From Pseudomonas sp. MF4836 (lineage in GTDB: Bacteria > Pseudomonadota > Gammaproteobacteria > Pseudomonadales > Pseudomonadaceae): a DNA stretch of 64,000 nt. Shown in pieces: positions 42,057 through 51,375 of this stretch. The position numbers and the translations under genes are program-made. Position 1 is the first letter of the stretch. Every line of letters begins with the position of its first letter. The stretch covers positions 186,001-250,000 of the forward strand of contig NZ_MVOL01000007.1 of assembly GCF_002018875.1 (NCBI RefSeq), read 5' to 3'. The notes below the pieces were generated by a model, which saw nothing but the letters and a program-made list of their open reading frames with translations, searched no databases and was not told the origin of the DNA.

Positions 42057-43487
42057 GGGCAGCGCGGCCAGGCGTGCCGCCAGGTGCTTGGCCTGCAGGG
42101 CGACGTCGGTCACGGCGGTACTTTCCCACCACAGGCCACGCAGTGGCGGGCCCATGGCGAATAGGCGACTGGACACCTGCCCCTGGGCATCCAGCACCGC
42201 GCCACCGGGGTCGGCGGCAATCCCCAGGGCCAGCGGGCCGGGCTGGATCAGGCCCCGGGCCAGCAATTGCCGGGGCAGCGCGCGCGCCACCCGGCGCCAG
42301 TCGTATTCGATACCGCTGGAGTTGATCAGCGCATCACCCGGCACCTGGGTGGTGTGCGACTCCCCACGGCGGCGGATGCGAATTGCCAGGCGCCCACCCG
42401 CTCCAGGCTCCAGGCCCTGGAACGACGCCGCGTGGATCCGCAACCGGCCCTGCTCATGCAGGCGCGCCACCAGCTCGGCGCTCAAGGGTGGCGAGCGATG
42501 GTGATGGCTCTCCCACCAGGGCCGTACATGGCGCACGAACTGGCGGCGCTGGCGGTCGCTGGCCTGGCTCCACAGGCGGCCGATATGGGCACGCACCGTG
42601 TCCAAAGGTGCCTGCCAGTCAATCCCCTGGGCAATTGCCGCCCTACATTGACGGCGCAGCTCGCGCAGCAATTGCCGGGGGCTGCGAATACCCGGATCCC
42701 GGGCCAGGAAGTCTTCCCACACCGGCGGCTGGCGACGGACATGGGGCAACAGGCCATGGCGGGAAAACACCTCGATCGGCCCGCGATGCCCGGCCTGTTC
42801 CAGGGACACCACGGCATCGACCATGGTCAACCCGGAGCCGATGATCAGCACCCTCGCCTGCGGGTCCAGCCGGGCCATGGCCTGCACATCCCAGGGGTCC
42901 AGCGCCGCTGCATTCAAGCCACTGGATTCGGTCTGCGGCGTGCGCGCGGCGGGAAACATGCCGGTGGCCAGCACCCCATAGGCGCCTCGCAGTTGGCGTC
43001 CATCGGCCAGGGTCAGCAGCGTGCCGTCGGCATCGATCTCAAGGTCCACCACTTCGCCTCGGACATGGCGCACGGTCGATCCCTCGCGCGCGCCGAGCGC
43101 TTCGGCCTGGGCCAGCCATTGCTGGGCATACAGGCCGAAAAGGCCCCGTGGCGGAAACAACTCGCTGATCGGCACCCCTTGCTCGTGCGCCTCGGGCCAG
43201 CCGCCGTCCGCCAGGTAGCGGGTCAGCCATTGGGTCAGGTCATCGGCGTTGTCCGGGTCGACACTCATGCGCGCAGCATTGCCGTTCAGGGTATGGCCCA
43301 ACTCCACCGCGCTGTAGGCCTCGCCGCGCCCCAGCTCGCTGCGCGACTCGAGCACCACCACCCGGCGCCGTCCCGGCAAGCGCAACAGCTGCCCGGCGAG
43401 CAAGGCTCCGCTGAGCCCGCCACCGACAATCAGGATATCGGCGCTGCCGGTCTCGGGGTGGACCTGGGCGTTGTGTGGTTCGCTCAT
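42051..43487 (-). CDS. FAD/NAD(P)-binding protein (NAD_binding_9-like)
   Basis: A 478-residue flavoprotein. The N-terminal dinucleotide fold has ILIVGGGLSGALLAGQLL and a second GxGxxG-like GSGLTMVDAVVSL near residue 215. NSSGIEYDWRR and LFAMGPPLRGLWWESTAV are typical of the group of uncharacterised hydroxylase- or monooxygenase-like flavoproteins. It is the last gene of the Liv-type operon, 13 bases after the ATPase gene, so it may oxidise the imported compound. No signal peptide. Confidence 0.82.
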   Translation of the reverse strand: MSEPHNAQVHPETGSADILIVGGGLSGALLAGQLLRLPGRRRVVVLESRSELGRGEAYSAVELGHTLNGNAARMSVDPDNADDLTQWLTRYLADGGWPEAHEQGVPISELFPPRGLFGLYAQQWLAQAEALGAREGSTVRHVRGEVVDLEIDADGTLLTLADGRQLRGAYGVLATGMFPAARTPQTESSGLNAAALDPWDVQAMARLDPQARVLIIGSGLTMVDAVVSLEQAGHRGPIEVFSRHGLLPHVRRQPPVWEDFLARDPGIRSPRQLLRELRRQCRAAIAQGIDWQAPLDTVRAHIGRLWSQASDRQRRQFVRHVRPWWESHHHRSPPLSAELVARLHEQGRLRIHAASFQGLEPGAGGRLAIRIRRRGESHTTQVPGDALINSSGIEYDWRRVARALPRQLLARGLIQPGPLALGIAADPGGAVLDAQGQVSSRLFAMGPPLRGLWWESTAVTDVALQAKHLAARLAALPL

Positions 43488-43500
43488 GGGGTTCTCACGG

Positions 43501-44268
43501 TCAGTGTTTACCTAGGTAGAAATCATGCAGGTCGCCACGGGCCAGCAACTCGTCGGCGCTGCCCGACAGCACCACGCGCCCGGTGTCGAGCACGTAGGCA
43601 CTGGAAGCATATTTGAGCGCCACATTAATGTTTTGCTCGGCGATCAGAAAGCTCACCTGCGCCTCGCGATTGAGCTGGGCGACGATCTGGAAAATCTCCT
43701 GGACGATAATAGGCGCCAAACCCATGGACGGTTCGTCGAGCAGTACCAAAGTAGGACGGGTCATCAGCGCGCGGCCGATGGCGACCATCTGCTGTTCGCC
43801 GCCGGAGGTCAGGCCGGCCTGGGTCTTGCGTTTGGTTTTCAGGCGCGGGAACCAGGCGTAGATCCGCTCCAGGTCCTGAGCCAGTTCGCGCCGGCTCAGG
43901 CCCCGGACAAACCCGCCGCTGCGCAAGTTGTCTTCCACCGTCAACTGCGGGAACACATGGCGCCCCTCCAGCACATGGACCATGCCCTGGCGCACCCGGT
44001 GGCTGGGGTCGACGCCCGCAGTGTCGCGGCCGAGAAACTCGATGCTGCCCCGGCTGACCTCCGCGCGCTCGGCCCGCACCAGCCCGGAGATGGCCTTGAG
44101 CGTGGTGCTCTTGCCCGCGCCGTTGGCCCCGAGCAAGGCAACGATGCCGCCCCTGGGCACACTCAGGGAGACCCCGGCCACGGCCAGAATCGCGCCGTCG
44201 TAGATCACTTCAATGTCCCGGACCTGTAACAGCGGGTCGCTCGAAACGGCGCTGGCGGCGTGGCTCAT
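43501..44268 (-). CDS. ABC transporter ATPase, LivF-like
   Basis: A 255-residue ATPase of the branched-chain amino acid/amide class. Walker A GANGAGKST, signature LTSGGEQQMVAIGRAL, Walker B TLVLLDEPSMGLAP and the His switch region AEQNINVAL are all present. Its ATG is three bases after the substrate-binding protein stop. With the LivG-like ATPase at 47602 it would form the heterodimeric motor. Confidence 0.93.
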   Translation of the reverse strand: MSHAASAVSSDPLLQVRDIEVIYDGAILAVAGVSLSVPRGGIVALLGANGAGKSTTLKAISGLVRAERAEVSRGSIEFLGRDTAGVDPSHRVRQGMVHVLEGRHVFPQLTVEDNLRSGGFVRGLSRRELAQDLERIYAWFPRLKTKRKTQAGLTSGGEQQMVAIGRALMTRPTLVLLDEPSMGLAPIIVQEIFQIVAQLNREAQVSFLIAEQNINVALKYASSAYVLDTGRVVLSGSADELLARGDLHDFYLGKH

Positions 44269-44271
44269 GGC

Positions 44272-45627
44272 TTATTCATCCCCAGTGCAGGTGCGCGGCG
44301 TGAGGTTTTTTTCCTTGGCGAAGGCGGCCGACTTTTCGTCGATCAGCGGCCGCAGCAAAGCGCGATCGGCGGCGATCCATTCGCTGACCAGGGTCCACTG
44401 GCTGCCGTCCCACTGCTGCACCCGGGCCGAACCGCCGCCTTCGTGGTCACGGCAAGAGAGCTTGAGGTTCTGCATCAGACCCAGGTAACCCATGGCCTTG
44501 AGCCGCGCATCGTCGATATTCAGATGTTCCAGGCCCCAGCGCCCTTCCTCGCCGTTGAGCGGGCGCTTGCCGAACTTGCCCTGGGCGGTGCGGATCGCCT
44601 CGACCGCCACGGCGGCATTCACCAGCCCGGAGTTGTAGTAGACGCTGCCGAAGTTTTTCAGGTCCTTGAGATCACTCTTGCCCGGGTCGAGGATGGACTG
44701 CTTGAGGCGCTTGTGGATCTCGAAATCGCTGCCCGCCGGGTACGGGGTCAAGGCCAGGTAGCCCTTGGCCGCCGCGCCGGCCGGCAGTACGTCTTCGCTG
44801 GAACTGGCCCAGATATCGCCGACGATATGGTCCACCGGAAAGCCGAAGCGCGCCGCGGTCTTCACCGCCACCGGGGTCGACACGCCCCAGGTACGCAGGA
44901 ACACCCAGTCCGGGTTCAACTGACGGACCTGCCGCCACTGCGCCGACTGCTCGTTGCCCGGATCGGCAACCGGGATCTGGATATTCTCGAAGCCGTATTT
45001 CTGCGCCAGCAATTTCAGCGGGCCGAGGGTTTCGCGGCCATAGGCCGAGTCGTGGTAGACGGTGGCGATCTTCTTGCCCTTGAGCTTGTCGAAGCCCCCT
45101 TCGCGCTGGGCGATGTAGTTCACCAGGGTCGAGGCTTCGCTGTAGAAGGTCAGCATCACCGGGAAGTTATAGGGGAACACCGTGCCGTCGGTGGCCTCGG
45201 TGCGCCCGTAACCGAGGGTGATCAGCGGGATCTTGTCGACCTCCGCGCGCTCACTCAAGGCATAGGCCGCCGGTGCGCCGTTGGGCTGGTAGACCGCGAC
45301 CGGCGCCCCATCCAGGCCTTTCTTGAAGCGCTCATAACATTCGATGCCCTTCTCTGCCGTCCATTCGGTCTCGCATTCCTGCCAGACCAGCTTGACCCCG
45401 TTGATCCCGCCTTCGACCTGATTGATGTAGTTCAGGTAGTCGATCATCCCCGCCCAGACCTGCACGCCGCTGGAGGCATACGCCCCGACCCGGTAGGTGG
45501 CCAGGGGAAAAAACTGCTGGTCCGGACCGGCCTGGGCCGCAGGCACCACACTGGCAAACGCCGCGAGCGCCAGGGCGGCGCGGGCCAGGCTGAGTTTCAG
45601 GAAAGTCGCTCTCAAGGATGCACGCAT
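44272..45627 (-). CDS. ABC transporter substrate-binding protein, Liv type
   Basis: A 451-residue periplasmic binding protein. The signal peptide runs to about residue 33 (basic start, ARAALALAAFASVVPAAQA). The mature protein has the type I fold of Leu/Ile/Val-binding proteins (YLNYINQVEGGINGVKL, KKIATVYHDSAYGRETL, VAVEAIRTAQGKFG). It is longer than the usual ~370 residues, and its ligand is unknown; the operon suggests an aromatic or organosulfur acid rather than an amino acid. Confidence 0.9.
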   Translation of the reverse strand: MRASLRATFLKLSLARAALALAAFASVVPAAQAGPDQQFFPLATYRVGAYASSGVQVWAGMIDYLNYINQVEGGINGVKLVWQECETEWTAEKGIECYERFKKGLDGAPVAVYQPNGAPAAYALSERAEVDKIPLITLGYGRTEATDGTVFPYNFPVMLTFYSEASTLVNYIAQREGGFDKLKGKKIATVYHDSAYGRETLGPLKLLAQKYGFENIQIPVADPGNEQSAQWRQVRQLNPDWVFLRTWGVSTPVAVKTAARFGFPVDHIVGDIWASSSEDVLPAGAAAKGYLALTPYPAGSDFEIHKRLKQSILDPGKSDLKDLKNFGSVYYNSGLVNAAVAVEAIRTAQGKFGKRPLNGEEGRWGLEHLNIDDARLKAMGYLGLMQNLKLSCRDHEGGGSARVQQWDGSQWTLVSEWIAADRALLRPLIDEKSAAFAKEKNLTPRTCTGDE

Positions 45628-45666
45628 AGTGGTTCTCTAACGAAATAGGGGTTGAACGGGATGGGG

Positions 45667-46716
45667 TCAGAAACGCAGCGGCCAGTGCGCCAGCCGTTGC
45701 CTGAAGTTGCCGAGCAGGCGGATCAGGCCCTCGGGCTCCTTGATCAGGAACACGATGATCAGCACGCCGAAGATGATTTTCTGCAGGTTCTGCAACTGCC
45801 CGGCATCCACCGCGCCGCCAAACAGCGCCTGCCCGGCGTGGCTGAGAAAGATCGGCAGCAGGCTGATAAAGGCCGCGCCGACGAAGTTGCCGGCGAGGCT
45901 GCCCATGCCGCCGATAATGATGATGAACAGGATCTGGAATGAGCGATTGATATCGAAGCTGCCGGCGCTGGCCGTGCCCAGGTAGGCAAAGGCCCAGAGC
46001 GCGCCGGCGATCCCCAGGTAGAACGAGCTGACGGCAAACGCCAGGCGCTTGTAGCGCACCACGCCGATGCCGATGACCGCGGCGGCGGTGTCCATGTCGC
46101 GGATCGCCATCCAGTTGCGGCCGATCTGGCTGTTCACCAGGTTGCGCGCCACCCAGGTCAGCAGCAGCACCGTGACCAGGGTCAGCAGGTAGCGCCCGAG
46201 CGGAGTGTTGAGGTCATGGCCGAACAGGCTCAGGCTTGGCGCCGAGATGGTCCCCGATGAACCGTAGTTGTAGAACCAGGGGAATTTGACGAACAGCCAC
46301 TCCAGGAAAAACTGCGCCGCCAGGGTGGTGACCATCAGGTAAAAACCCTTGATCCGCGAACTCGGCAGGCCGAACAACACCCCCACCATGGCGCTGATCA
46401 GGCCACCGCCCAGCAGCGCCAGCGGCAGTCCCAGCTCCGGCAGGCGCAGCAGGAAGCCGTAGGTGGCGAAGGCCCCGACCGCCATGAAACCCGCGGCCCC
46501 GACCGACGTCTGGCCGGTGTAGCCGGTGAGCAGGTTGAGCCCCAGGCCAGCCAGGGACAGCACCAGGAACGGAATCAGGATCGCGTTCAGCCAATAGTCG
46601 TTGCCCAGCAGCGGCACCGCGCCAAAGGCCAGCAGCAACAGGCCGATCAAGCCCCAGGGTAGGCGGCGCCGGACCAGCAGCACCGGCGCCGACGAATGCA
46701 ACAGAGTCAGGGACAT
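45667..46716 (-). CDS. ABC transporter permease, LivM-like
   Basis: A 349-residue permease with about nine helices. The EAA-like loop and GLNLLTGYTGQTSVGAAGFMAVGAF are typical of LivM; FQILFIIIIGGMGSLAGNFVGAAF matches the partner region. Start ATG at 46716, four bases after the livH-like stop. It works with the LivH-like permease at 46721. Confidence 0.92.
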   Translation of the reverse strand: MSLTLLHSSAPVLLVRRRLPWGLIGLLLLAFGAVPLLGNDYWLNAILIPFLVLSLAGLGLNLLTGYTGQTSVGAAGFMAVGAFATYGFLLRLPELGLPLALLGGGLISAMVGVLFGLPSSRIKGFYLMVTTLAAQFFLEWLFVKFPWFYNYGSSGTISAPSLSLFGHDLNTPLGRYLLTLVTVLLLTWVARNLVNSQIGRNWMAIRDMDTAAAVIGIGVVRYKRLAFAVSSFYLGIAGALWAFAYLGTASAGSFDINRSFQILFIIIIGGMGSLAGNFVGAAFISLLPIFLSHAGQALFGGAVDAGQLQNLQKIIFGVLIIVFLIKEPEGLIRLLGNFRQRLAHWPLRF

Positions 46717-46720
46717 GAGT

Positions 46721-47602
46721 TCACACTCGCTCGATGGCGCGTTCGCCGAACAGGCCGGCGGGACGGATATAAAGGAAGGCCAGGGCCAGCGCGTAAGCGA
46801 ACCAGGGGGTGATGCCGCCGCCGATCAGCGGGCCGATATAGACTTCGGCCAGGTTCTCGGCGGCGCCGACGATCAGCCCGCCGACAATCGCCCCGCCGAT
46901 GGAGGTGAAGCCGCCGATGATCAGCACCGGCAAGGCCTTGAGCACCACCAGCGACAGCGAGAATTGCACCCCCTGGCGCGCGCCCCAGAGCAAGCCGGCC
47001 ACCAGCCCGACCACCCCGGCCACCGCCCAGACGATCTGCCAGATGCGGTTGAGGTTGATGCCGATGGACAAGGCTGCGGTGGTGTCGTCGGCCACCGCCC
47101 GCAGCGACACGCCGATGCGGGTCTTGTTGAACAACAGCGCCAGCACGGTCACCAGCACGAGGGCGGTCGCCGCCGCGATCAGGTCGAACTGGCTGACCAT
47201 CAACGGCCCGAGAAACAGCGGCACGTCGTCGATGCCCAGGTCCAGGGCCCGGACCTGTGAGCCCATCAGCCCCTGGGCCAGGCCCTCGATGATGAACGAC
47301 AGGCCGAGGGTCGCCATGAACAGGGTGATCTGCGAACGGTTGACCAGCGGCCGCAGCACCAGGCGCTCGATTAGCAGGGCGCCGACAACCATCACCAGCA
47401 CCGTCAGCAGCAAGGCCACGGCAAAGGGCACGCCCTGTTCGTGCAGGCTGACAAAGGTCAGCGCGGCGAACAGCAGCATGGCGCCCTGGGCGAAATTGAA
47501 CACTCCGCTGGCCTTGTAGATCAGCACGAAGCCGATGGCCACCAGGGAATACATGGTGCCGGCCAGCAGGCCGCCGAGCAGGGTTTCGAGAAAGAAATTC
47601 AT
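46721..47602 (-). CDS. ABC transporter permease, LivH-like
   Basis: A 293-residue permease of the LivH type: LLAGTMYSLVAIGFVLIYKASGVFNFAQGAM at the N-terminus and VLIIGGFTSIGGAIVGGLIVGAAENLAE near the C-terminus. Its ATG overlaps the stop of the upstream ATPase gene by one base (TGATG). Inner membrane. Confidence 0.93.
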   Translation of the reverse strand: MNFFLETLLGGLLAGTMYSLVAIGFVLIYKASGVFNFAQGAMLLFAALTFVSLHEQGVPFAVALLLTVLVMVVGALLIERLVLRPLVNRSQITLFMATLGLSFIIEGLAQGLMGSQVRALDLGIDDVPLFLGPLMVSQFDLIAAATALVLVTVLALLFNKTRIGVSLRAVADDTTAALSIGINLNRIWQIVWAVAGVVGLVAGLLWGARQGVQFSLSLVVLKALPVLIIGGFTSIGGAIVGGLIVGAAENLAEVYIGPLIGGGITPWFAYALALAFLYIRPAGLFGERAIERV

Positions 47603-48378
47603 CAGTGCACCACTCCCAGGTAGGCCGCGATCACCTCCGGATTGGCCTGCACCTGGGCCGGGGTGCCGTCGCCGACCTTGCGTCCGTAATCGAGCACCAC
47701 CACATGGTCGGACAGACCCATGACCACGCTCATGTCGTGCTCGATCAGGACCACGGTGGTGCCCAGGTCGCGGTTGATATCGGCGATAAAGCGCGCCATT
47801 TCCTGCTTCTCCTCGGCGTTCATCCCGGCCATGGGCTCATCCAGCAGCAACAGGCTGGGCTCGGCGATCAGCGCCCGCCCCAGCTCCACGCGCTTTTGCA
47901 GGCCGTAGGACAGGTTGCCCACCAGCACATCGCGCTGGGCCTGCAGTTCAAGAAATTCGAGGATGCCCTGGGCCCGCTGGCGGAACGCCTCGGCCTCGCG
48001 CCGCCCCCGGGGCAGACCCAGGGCCTGTTCGATAAAGCTGACGCGCATGTGTCGCGAAAGCCCGGTGAGGATGTTGTCGATCACGCTCATCTTCTTGAAC
48101 AGCGCGTTGTTTTGAAAGGTGCGGCCAATGCCACGGCGCGCGGCGCTCAGCGGGTCGATGCGCTTGAACGCCTGCTGGTTGAAGACGATGGCCCCGGCGT
48201 CGAAGCGGTACACGCCGTTCAACACATTGAGCAGGGAGCTTTTGCCGGCGCCGTTGGGGCCGATCAGGGCGCAGATCTCTCCACGCCGGACGTCGAAGGA
48301 CAGTTCATTGATCGCCTTGACCCCCTTGAACGACAGGGAAATGGCGCTGACCTGCAAGATGCAATCGGTTGAGCTCAT
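47602..48378 (-). CDS. ABC transporter ATPase, LivG-like
   Basis: A 258-residue ATPase. Walker A GPNGAGKSS, signature LSYGLQKRVELGRAL, Walker B LLLLDEPMAGMN and IEHDMSVVMGLSDHV. The true ATG is at 48378, in an ATGA overlap with the AMP-binding gene; a much longer in-frame reading to 49215 is shadow over that gene. Pairs with the LivF-like ATPase. Confidence 0.92.
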   Translation of the reverse strand: MSSTDCILQVSAISLSFKGVKAINELSFDVRRGEICALIGPNGAGKSSLLNVLNGVYRFDAGAIVFNQQAFKRIDPLSAARRGIGRTFQNNALFKKMSVIDNILTGLSRHMRVSFIEQALGLPRGRREAEAFRQRAQGILEFLELQAQRDVLVGNLSYGLQKRVELGRALIAEPSLLLLDEPMAGMNAEEKQEMARFIADINRDLGTTVVLIEHDMSVVMGLSDHVVVLDYGRKVGDGTPAQVQANPEVIAAYLGVVH

Positions 48379-49364
48379 GCGATGTTCCGTTTGAATTCGG
48401 CCAGCCAGGTCGGCGCCGAGGCTCGCGCGGCGTGACTCGGGGCTTGCCAGATAAAGTCCAGGCGCTGGAAGCCGAGCAGGCGCCGCACGCGGTTTTTCAA
48501 CAGCCGGGCCAGGCGGTGCTCGGGGTGGGCCAGCGCCCATTCGCAGAGTTGCCGGCGCCAACTGTGGGGCGGCGCCAGGCGGTTTTCGATGTCGTCGGCC
48601 AGGCGTTGCAGGCGTTCGGCGGACAGCAGCAAGCCGCTGGGGGCCACGTCGCGGCGGTCGCGACCGGCACTGCCACGGCTTTCGGGGAACGCCAGGCTGT
48701 GGCCGCTGCTCAACCATTGTTCGAGCACCACCTTGAGCCCGTCCTGCCACTGGGTGCCCTCCTCGCTCCACAACTGCGCGGCGGCCACTGGCTGACGCCA
48801 GTAGACCTGGCGTTGCGGGGCTTCGCTGGCGCCGAGCAATGCAGCGAACTCCACCAGCGGTTGCGGTGCATCTGCCGGCAGGCGCGGCACCTGCTGGTTG
48901 CTGATCAGCACCAGTGGCGTTGGGGCGTGCTGCACCGCGGCCAGCCATTGCCGCAATTGCTGGCGCGAATGCACAAAGGCATGGCTCGGTTGCAAGCGCC
49001 ACAAGGCCTGGCGCAGGGCCTCGGGGCCGAGCTCGTCGCCCAGGCTCAAGACCTGGGCGCCGATGCTCTGGGCCGCCAGGGCCAGCAGCAACAGGTTGGG
49101 TTCGAATGCACCGCTCAGGGCCAGCCGCGACTGCTCGCTGAAGCCCTGCTGGCGCAGGCCGTCGGCCAGGCGCTCGACATCGCGCAAGGCGTCGATCCAG
49201 CGCCAGGCATACCACTGGCCGTGACGCTTGTGGCGCAGCGCGGTTTGCAACGGGCTGACCTGGGCCCAGTGCCTTAGTTGCTCCAGGGCCTGGGGCAGGC
49301 TCAGCCGCCCGTCAGCGGCCAACGGCTCGGCAACGGGCGGACGTTTCAGTTCATGCACGCTCAT
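48375..49364 (-). CDS. Truncated AMP-binding (acyl-CoA synthetase-like) protein
   Basis: A 329-residue protein whose N-terminal ~150 residues resemble the start of long-chain acyl-CoA synthetases (LPQALEQLRHWAQVSPLQTALRHKRHGQWYAWRWIDALRDVERLADGLR is the typical opening). It lacks the YTSGTTGxPKG adenylation loop, the later core motifs and the lid. Residues from about 190 (AQLWSEEGTQWQDGLKVVLEQW) look different. Full ligases sit in comparable Liv operons, so this may be a relic or a non-enzymatic partner. First gene of the importer operon, with GAGG before its ATG. Confidence 0.6.
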   Translation of the reverse strand: MSVHELKRPPVAEPLAADGRLSLPQALEQLRHWAQVSPLQTALRHKRHGQWYAWRWIDALRDVERLADGLRQQGFSEQSRLALSGAFEPNLLLLALAAQSIGAQVLSLGDELGPEALRQALWRLQPSHAFVHSRQQLRQWLAAVQHAPTPLVLISNQQVPRLPADAPQPLVEFAALLGASEAPQRQVYWRQPVAAAQLWSEEGTQWQDGLKVVLEQWLSSGHSLAFPESRGSAGRDRRDVAPSGLLLSAERLQRLADDIENRLAPPHSWRRQLCEWALAHPEHRLARLLKNRVRRLLGFQRLDFIWQAPSHAARASAPTWLAEFKRNIA

Positions 49365-49500
49365 GGGCTTACCTCGTATGGCTAAAGCGTGCGGTGGTCC
49401 GCTGGCTGGGGGTTGGGTGAATCAAAATCTGTGGCCGCTGCCCCTCATGAGCAACGACCATCCGCCTGCTGCAGCCGTATGTGTTTTCTGCCGAGGCTCC

Positions 49501-50898
49501 TCAGGCAGTTTTTTGCGCGGCGGCGCGTTGGCCACCCAGGTCACGCCAGGCGCTGCCGGGGTGGATCTCGGGCAGGCGTGGGCCGGCGCCGAAGAGTTTT
49601 TCGCGCAGGGTGCCGGGGGCGTATTCGGTCTTGTACACGCCGCGCTTCTGCAACTCCGGCACCAGCAATTCCACGGCGTCGACAAAGGTCTCGTGGGTCA
49701 AGGCATACGCCAGGTTGAAGCCATCGACATCGGTGTCTTCAACCCATTCCTGCAACAGGTCGGCGACCGTCTCCGGGCTGCCGACGAACAACGGGCCAAA
49801 ACCACCAATCCCCACCCAGTCCGCCAACTCATGGGGGGTCCAGACCTTGTTCGGGTCCGCCGTGGAAAACGCCTCGACCGCCGACTGGATGGCGTTGGTG
49901 TGCACATGTTTAAGCGGTTCATCGGGCTTGAACTGGCTGAAATCGATACCGGTCCAGCCCGAGATCAGGGCCATCGCCCCCTCATAGCTGACCCAGGATT
50001 TGTACTCTTCGAACTTGGCCTTGGCCTTGGCATCGGTCTCGCCGAGGATCACCGTCTGCAGGTTGAAAATCAGGATCTTCGACGGATCACGCCCGGCCTC
50101 GGCGGCGCGGCGGCGAATATCGGCCACGGTCTTTTTCAGCAGCACCTTGGACGGTGCGGCAACAAATACGCATTCGGCGTGCTCGGCGGCAAACTGCTTG
50201 CCCCGGCTCGACGCCCCGGCCTGGTACAGCACCGGGGTGCGCTGCGGCGAGGGCTCGCACAGGTGGATACCGGGAACCTGGAAGTGTTTCCCAAAATGCT
50301 GGATCTCGTGGATCTTGCTCGGGTCGCTGAAAATCCGCCGCTCGCGGTCACGCAGGATCGCCCCGTCTTCCCAACTGCCCTCCCAGAGCTTGTAGCAGAC
50401 CTCCAGGTATTCCTCGGCAAAGTCATAACGCGCGTCGTGCTCGGTCTGGGTCTTCTGCCCCAGGTTCTTGGCCCCGCTTTCCAGGTAGGAGGTGACGATG
50501 TTCCAGCCGGCGCGGCCCTTGGTCAGGTGGTCCAGGGTCGACAGGCGCCGGGCGAAGGGATACGGGTGCTCGAACGACAGGGACGCGGTCAGGCCAAAAC
50601 CCAGGTGCTCGGTCACCAGCGCCATCGGCGGGATCAGTTGCAACGGGTCGTTCACCGGAACCTGGGTCGCCTGGCGGATCGCCGCGTCACCGTTGCCGTT
50701 GTAGACGTCATAGATGCCCAGCACGTCGGCGATAAACAGACCGTCGAACTTGCCGCGTTCAAGAATCCTCGCCAGGTCGGTCCAGTATTCAAGGTCCTTG
50801 TATTGCCACGAGCGGTCGCGCGGATGCGCCCACAGGCCCGGGGATTGATGGCCGACGCAGTTCATGTCGAAGGCGTTGAGGCGAATTTCACGGGACAT
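49501..50898 (-). CDS. LLM-class flavin-dependent monooxygenase (NtaA/SnaA/DszA-type)
   Basis: A 465-residue FMNH2-dependent monooxygenase of the NtaA/DszA group: REIRLNAFDMNCVGHQSPGLWAHP at the N-terminus, RLSTLDHLTKGRAGWNIVTSY (substrate and flavin region) and GRDPSKILIF. Relatives oxidise nitrilotriacetate, dibenzothiophene sulfone and alkanesulfonates. ATG at 50898 overlaps the preceding stop by one base. A TTG one codon upstream is also possible. In an operon with sfnB, a sulfur-compound role is likely. Confidence 0.9.
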   Translation of the reverse strand: MSREIRLNAFDMNCVGHQSPGLWAHPRDRSWQYKDLEYWTDLARILERGKFDGLFIADVLGIYDVYNGNGDAAIRQATQVPVNDPLQLIPPMALVTEHLGFGLTASLSFEHPYPFARRLSTLDHLTKGRAGWNIVTSYLESGAKNLGQKTQTEHDARYDFAEEYLEVCYKLWEGSWEDGAILRDRERRIFSDPSKIHEIQHFGKHFQVPGIHLCEPSPQRTPVLYQAGASSRGKQFAAEHAECVFVAAPSKVLLKKTVADIRRRAAEAGRDPSKILIFNLQTVILGETDAKAKAKFEEYKSWVSYEGAMALISGWTGIDFSQFKPDEPLKHVHTNAIQSAVEAFSTADPNKVWTPHELADWVGIGGFGPLFVGSPETVADLLQEWVEDTDVDGFNLAYALTHETFVDAVELLVPELQKRGVYKTEYAPGTLREKLFGAGPRLPEIHPGSAWRDLGGQRAAAQKTA

Positions 50899-51362
50899 CA
50901 AACAGCACTCCTGAGGCTCGGTGGCAGCACGCCATTGAGGCGGTAGTTGCCGATCAACTGATATTTCCAGCGCAGCGGATCATTCAGAGCCGCCAACTGC
51001 GGGCTGCGTTGCCCGGTCAATTCGAATTCGGCGTTGCTTGCGGCCAGCAGCGCTTCGGCACTGGCAATCGCCGCCTCGGCCTGGGCCACGCTGACCTCGG
51101 CCGGGTCCTGGGCGGCGTTGCGCAGGGCTTCGGCCCGTTCGTGCAAGGCCGCCGCGACTTCGATGCGGATCTGCAAGTCGCCGAAACGGCTGATCACATA
51201 GGGGTCGTCGCTGGCCTTGGCCAGGCCGCTGCCAGCCCAGGGCTGGGCCTGCTCGCGGACGAACAGCAGGGTCTGCTGCAACAGTTGCCGGGCGCGTTCC
51301 AGGTCATTGCCGCTGCGGGCCAGGGACGGCTGGGCGGCAGCGGTTTGGGTCAGTGCATTCAT
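50898..51362 (-). CDS. Stand-alone acyl-CoA-dehydrogenase-like C-terminal domain protein
   Basis: A 154-residue helical protein. Its end, RWKYQLIGNYRLNGVLPP, closely matches the end of the adjacent SfnB protein (RWKYHLIGNFLLNGVKP), and the preceding DLQIRIEVAAALHERAEAL and AEALLAASNAEFELTGQRS blocks parallel SfnB's DLEWRVHGTEAILEKAG and ALLASSKLFELAGTRS. It therefore looks like the C-terminal helical domain of an SfnB/acyl-CoA dehydrogenase without the flavin-binding parts. It lies between sfnB and the LLM gene, 13 bases after sfnB. Function unknown; perhaps a partner of SfnB. Confidence 0.75.
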   Translation of the reverse strand: MNALTQTAAAQPSLARSGNDLERARQLLQQTLLFVREQAQPWAGSGLAKASDDPYVISRFGDLQIRIEVAAALHERAEALRNAAQDPAEVSVAQAEAAIASAEALLAASNAEFELTGQRSPQLAALNDPLRWKYQLIGNYRLNGVLPPSLRSAV

Positions 51363-51375
51363 GAGCGAAGTCCTT

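Noticed and set aside
47602..49215. LivG-like ATPase extended to 537 residues
   Set aside because: The extension lies over the AMP-binding gene; the ATG at 48378 begins a normal LivG.
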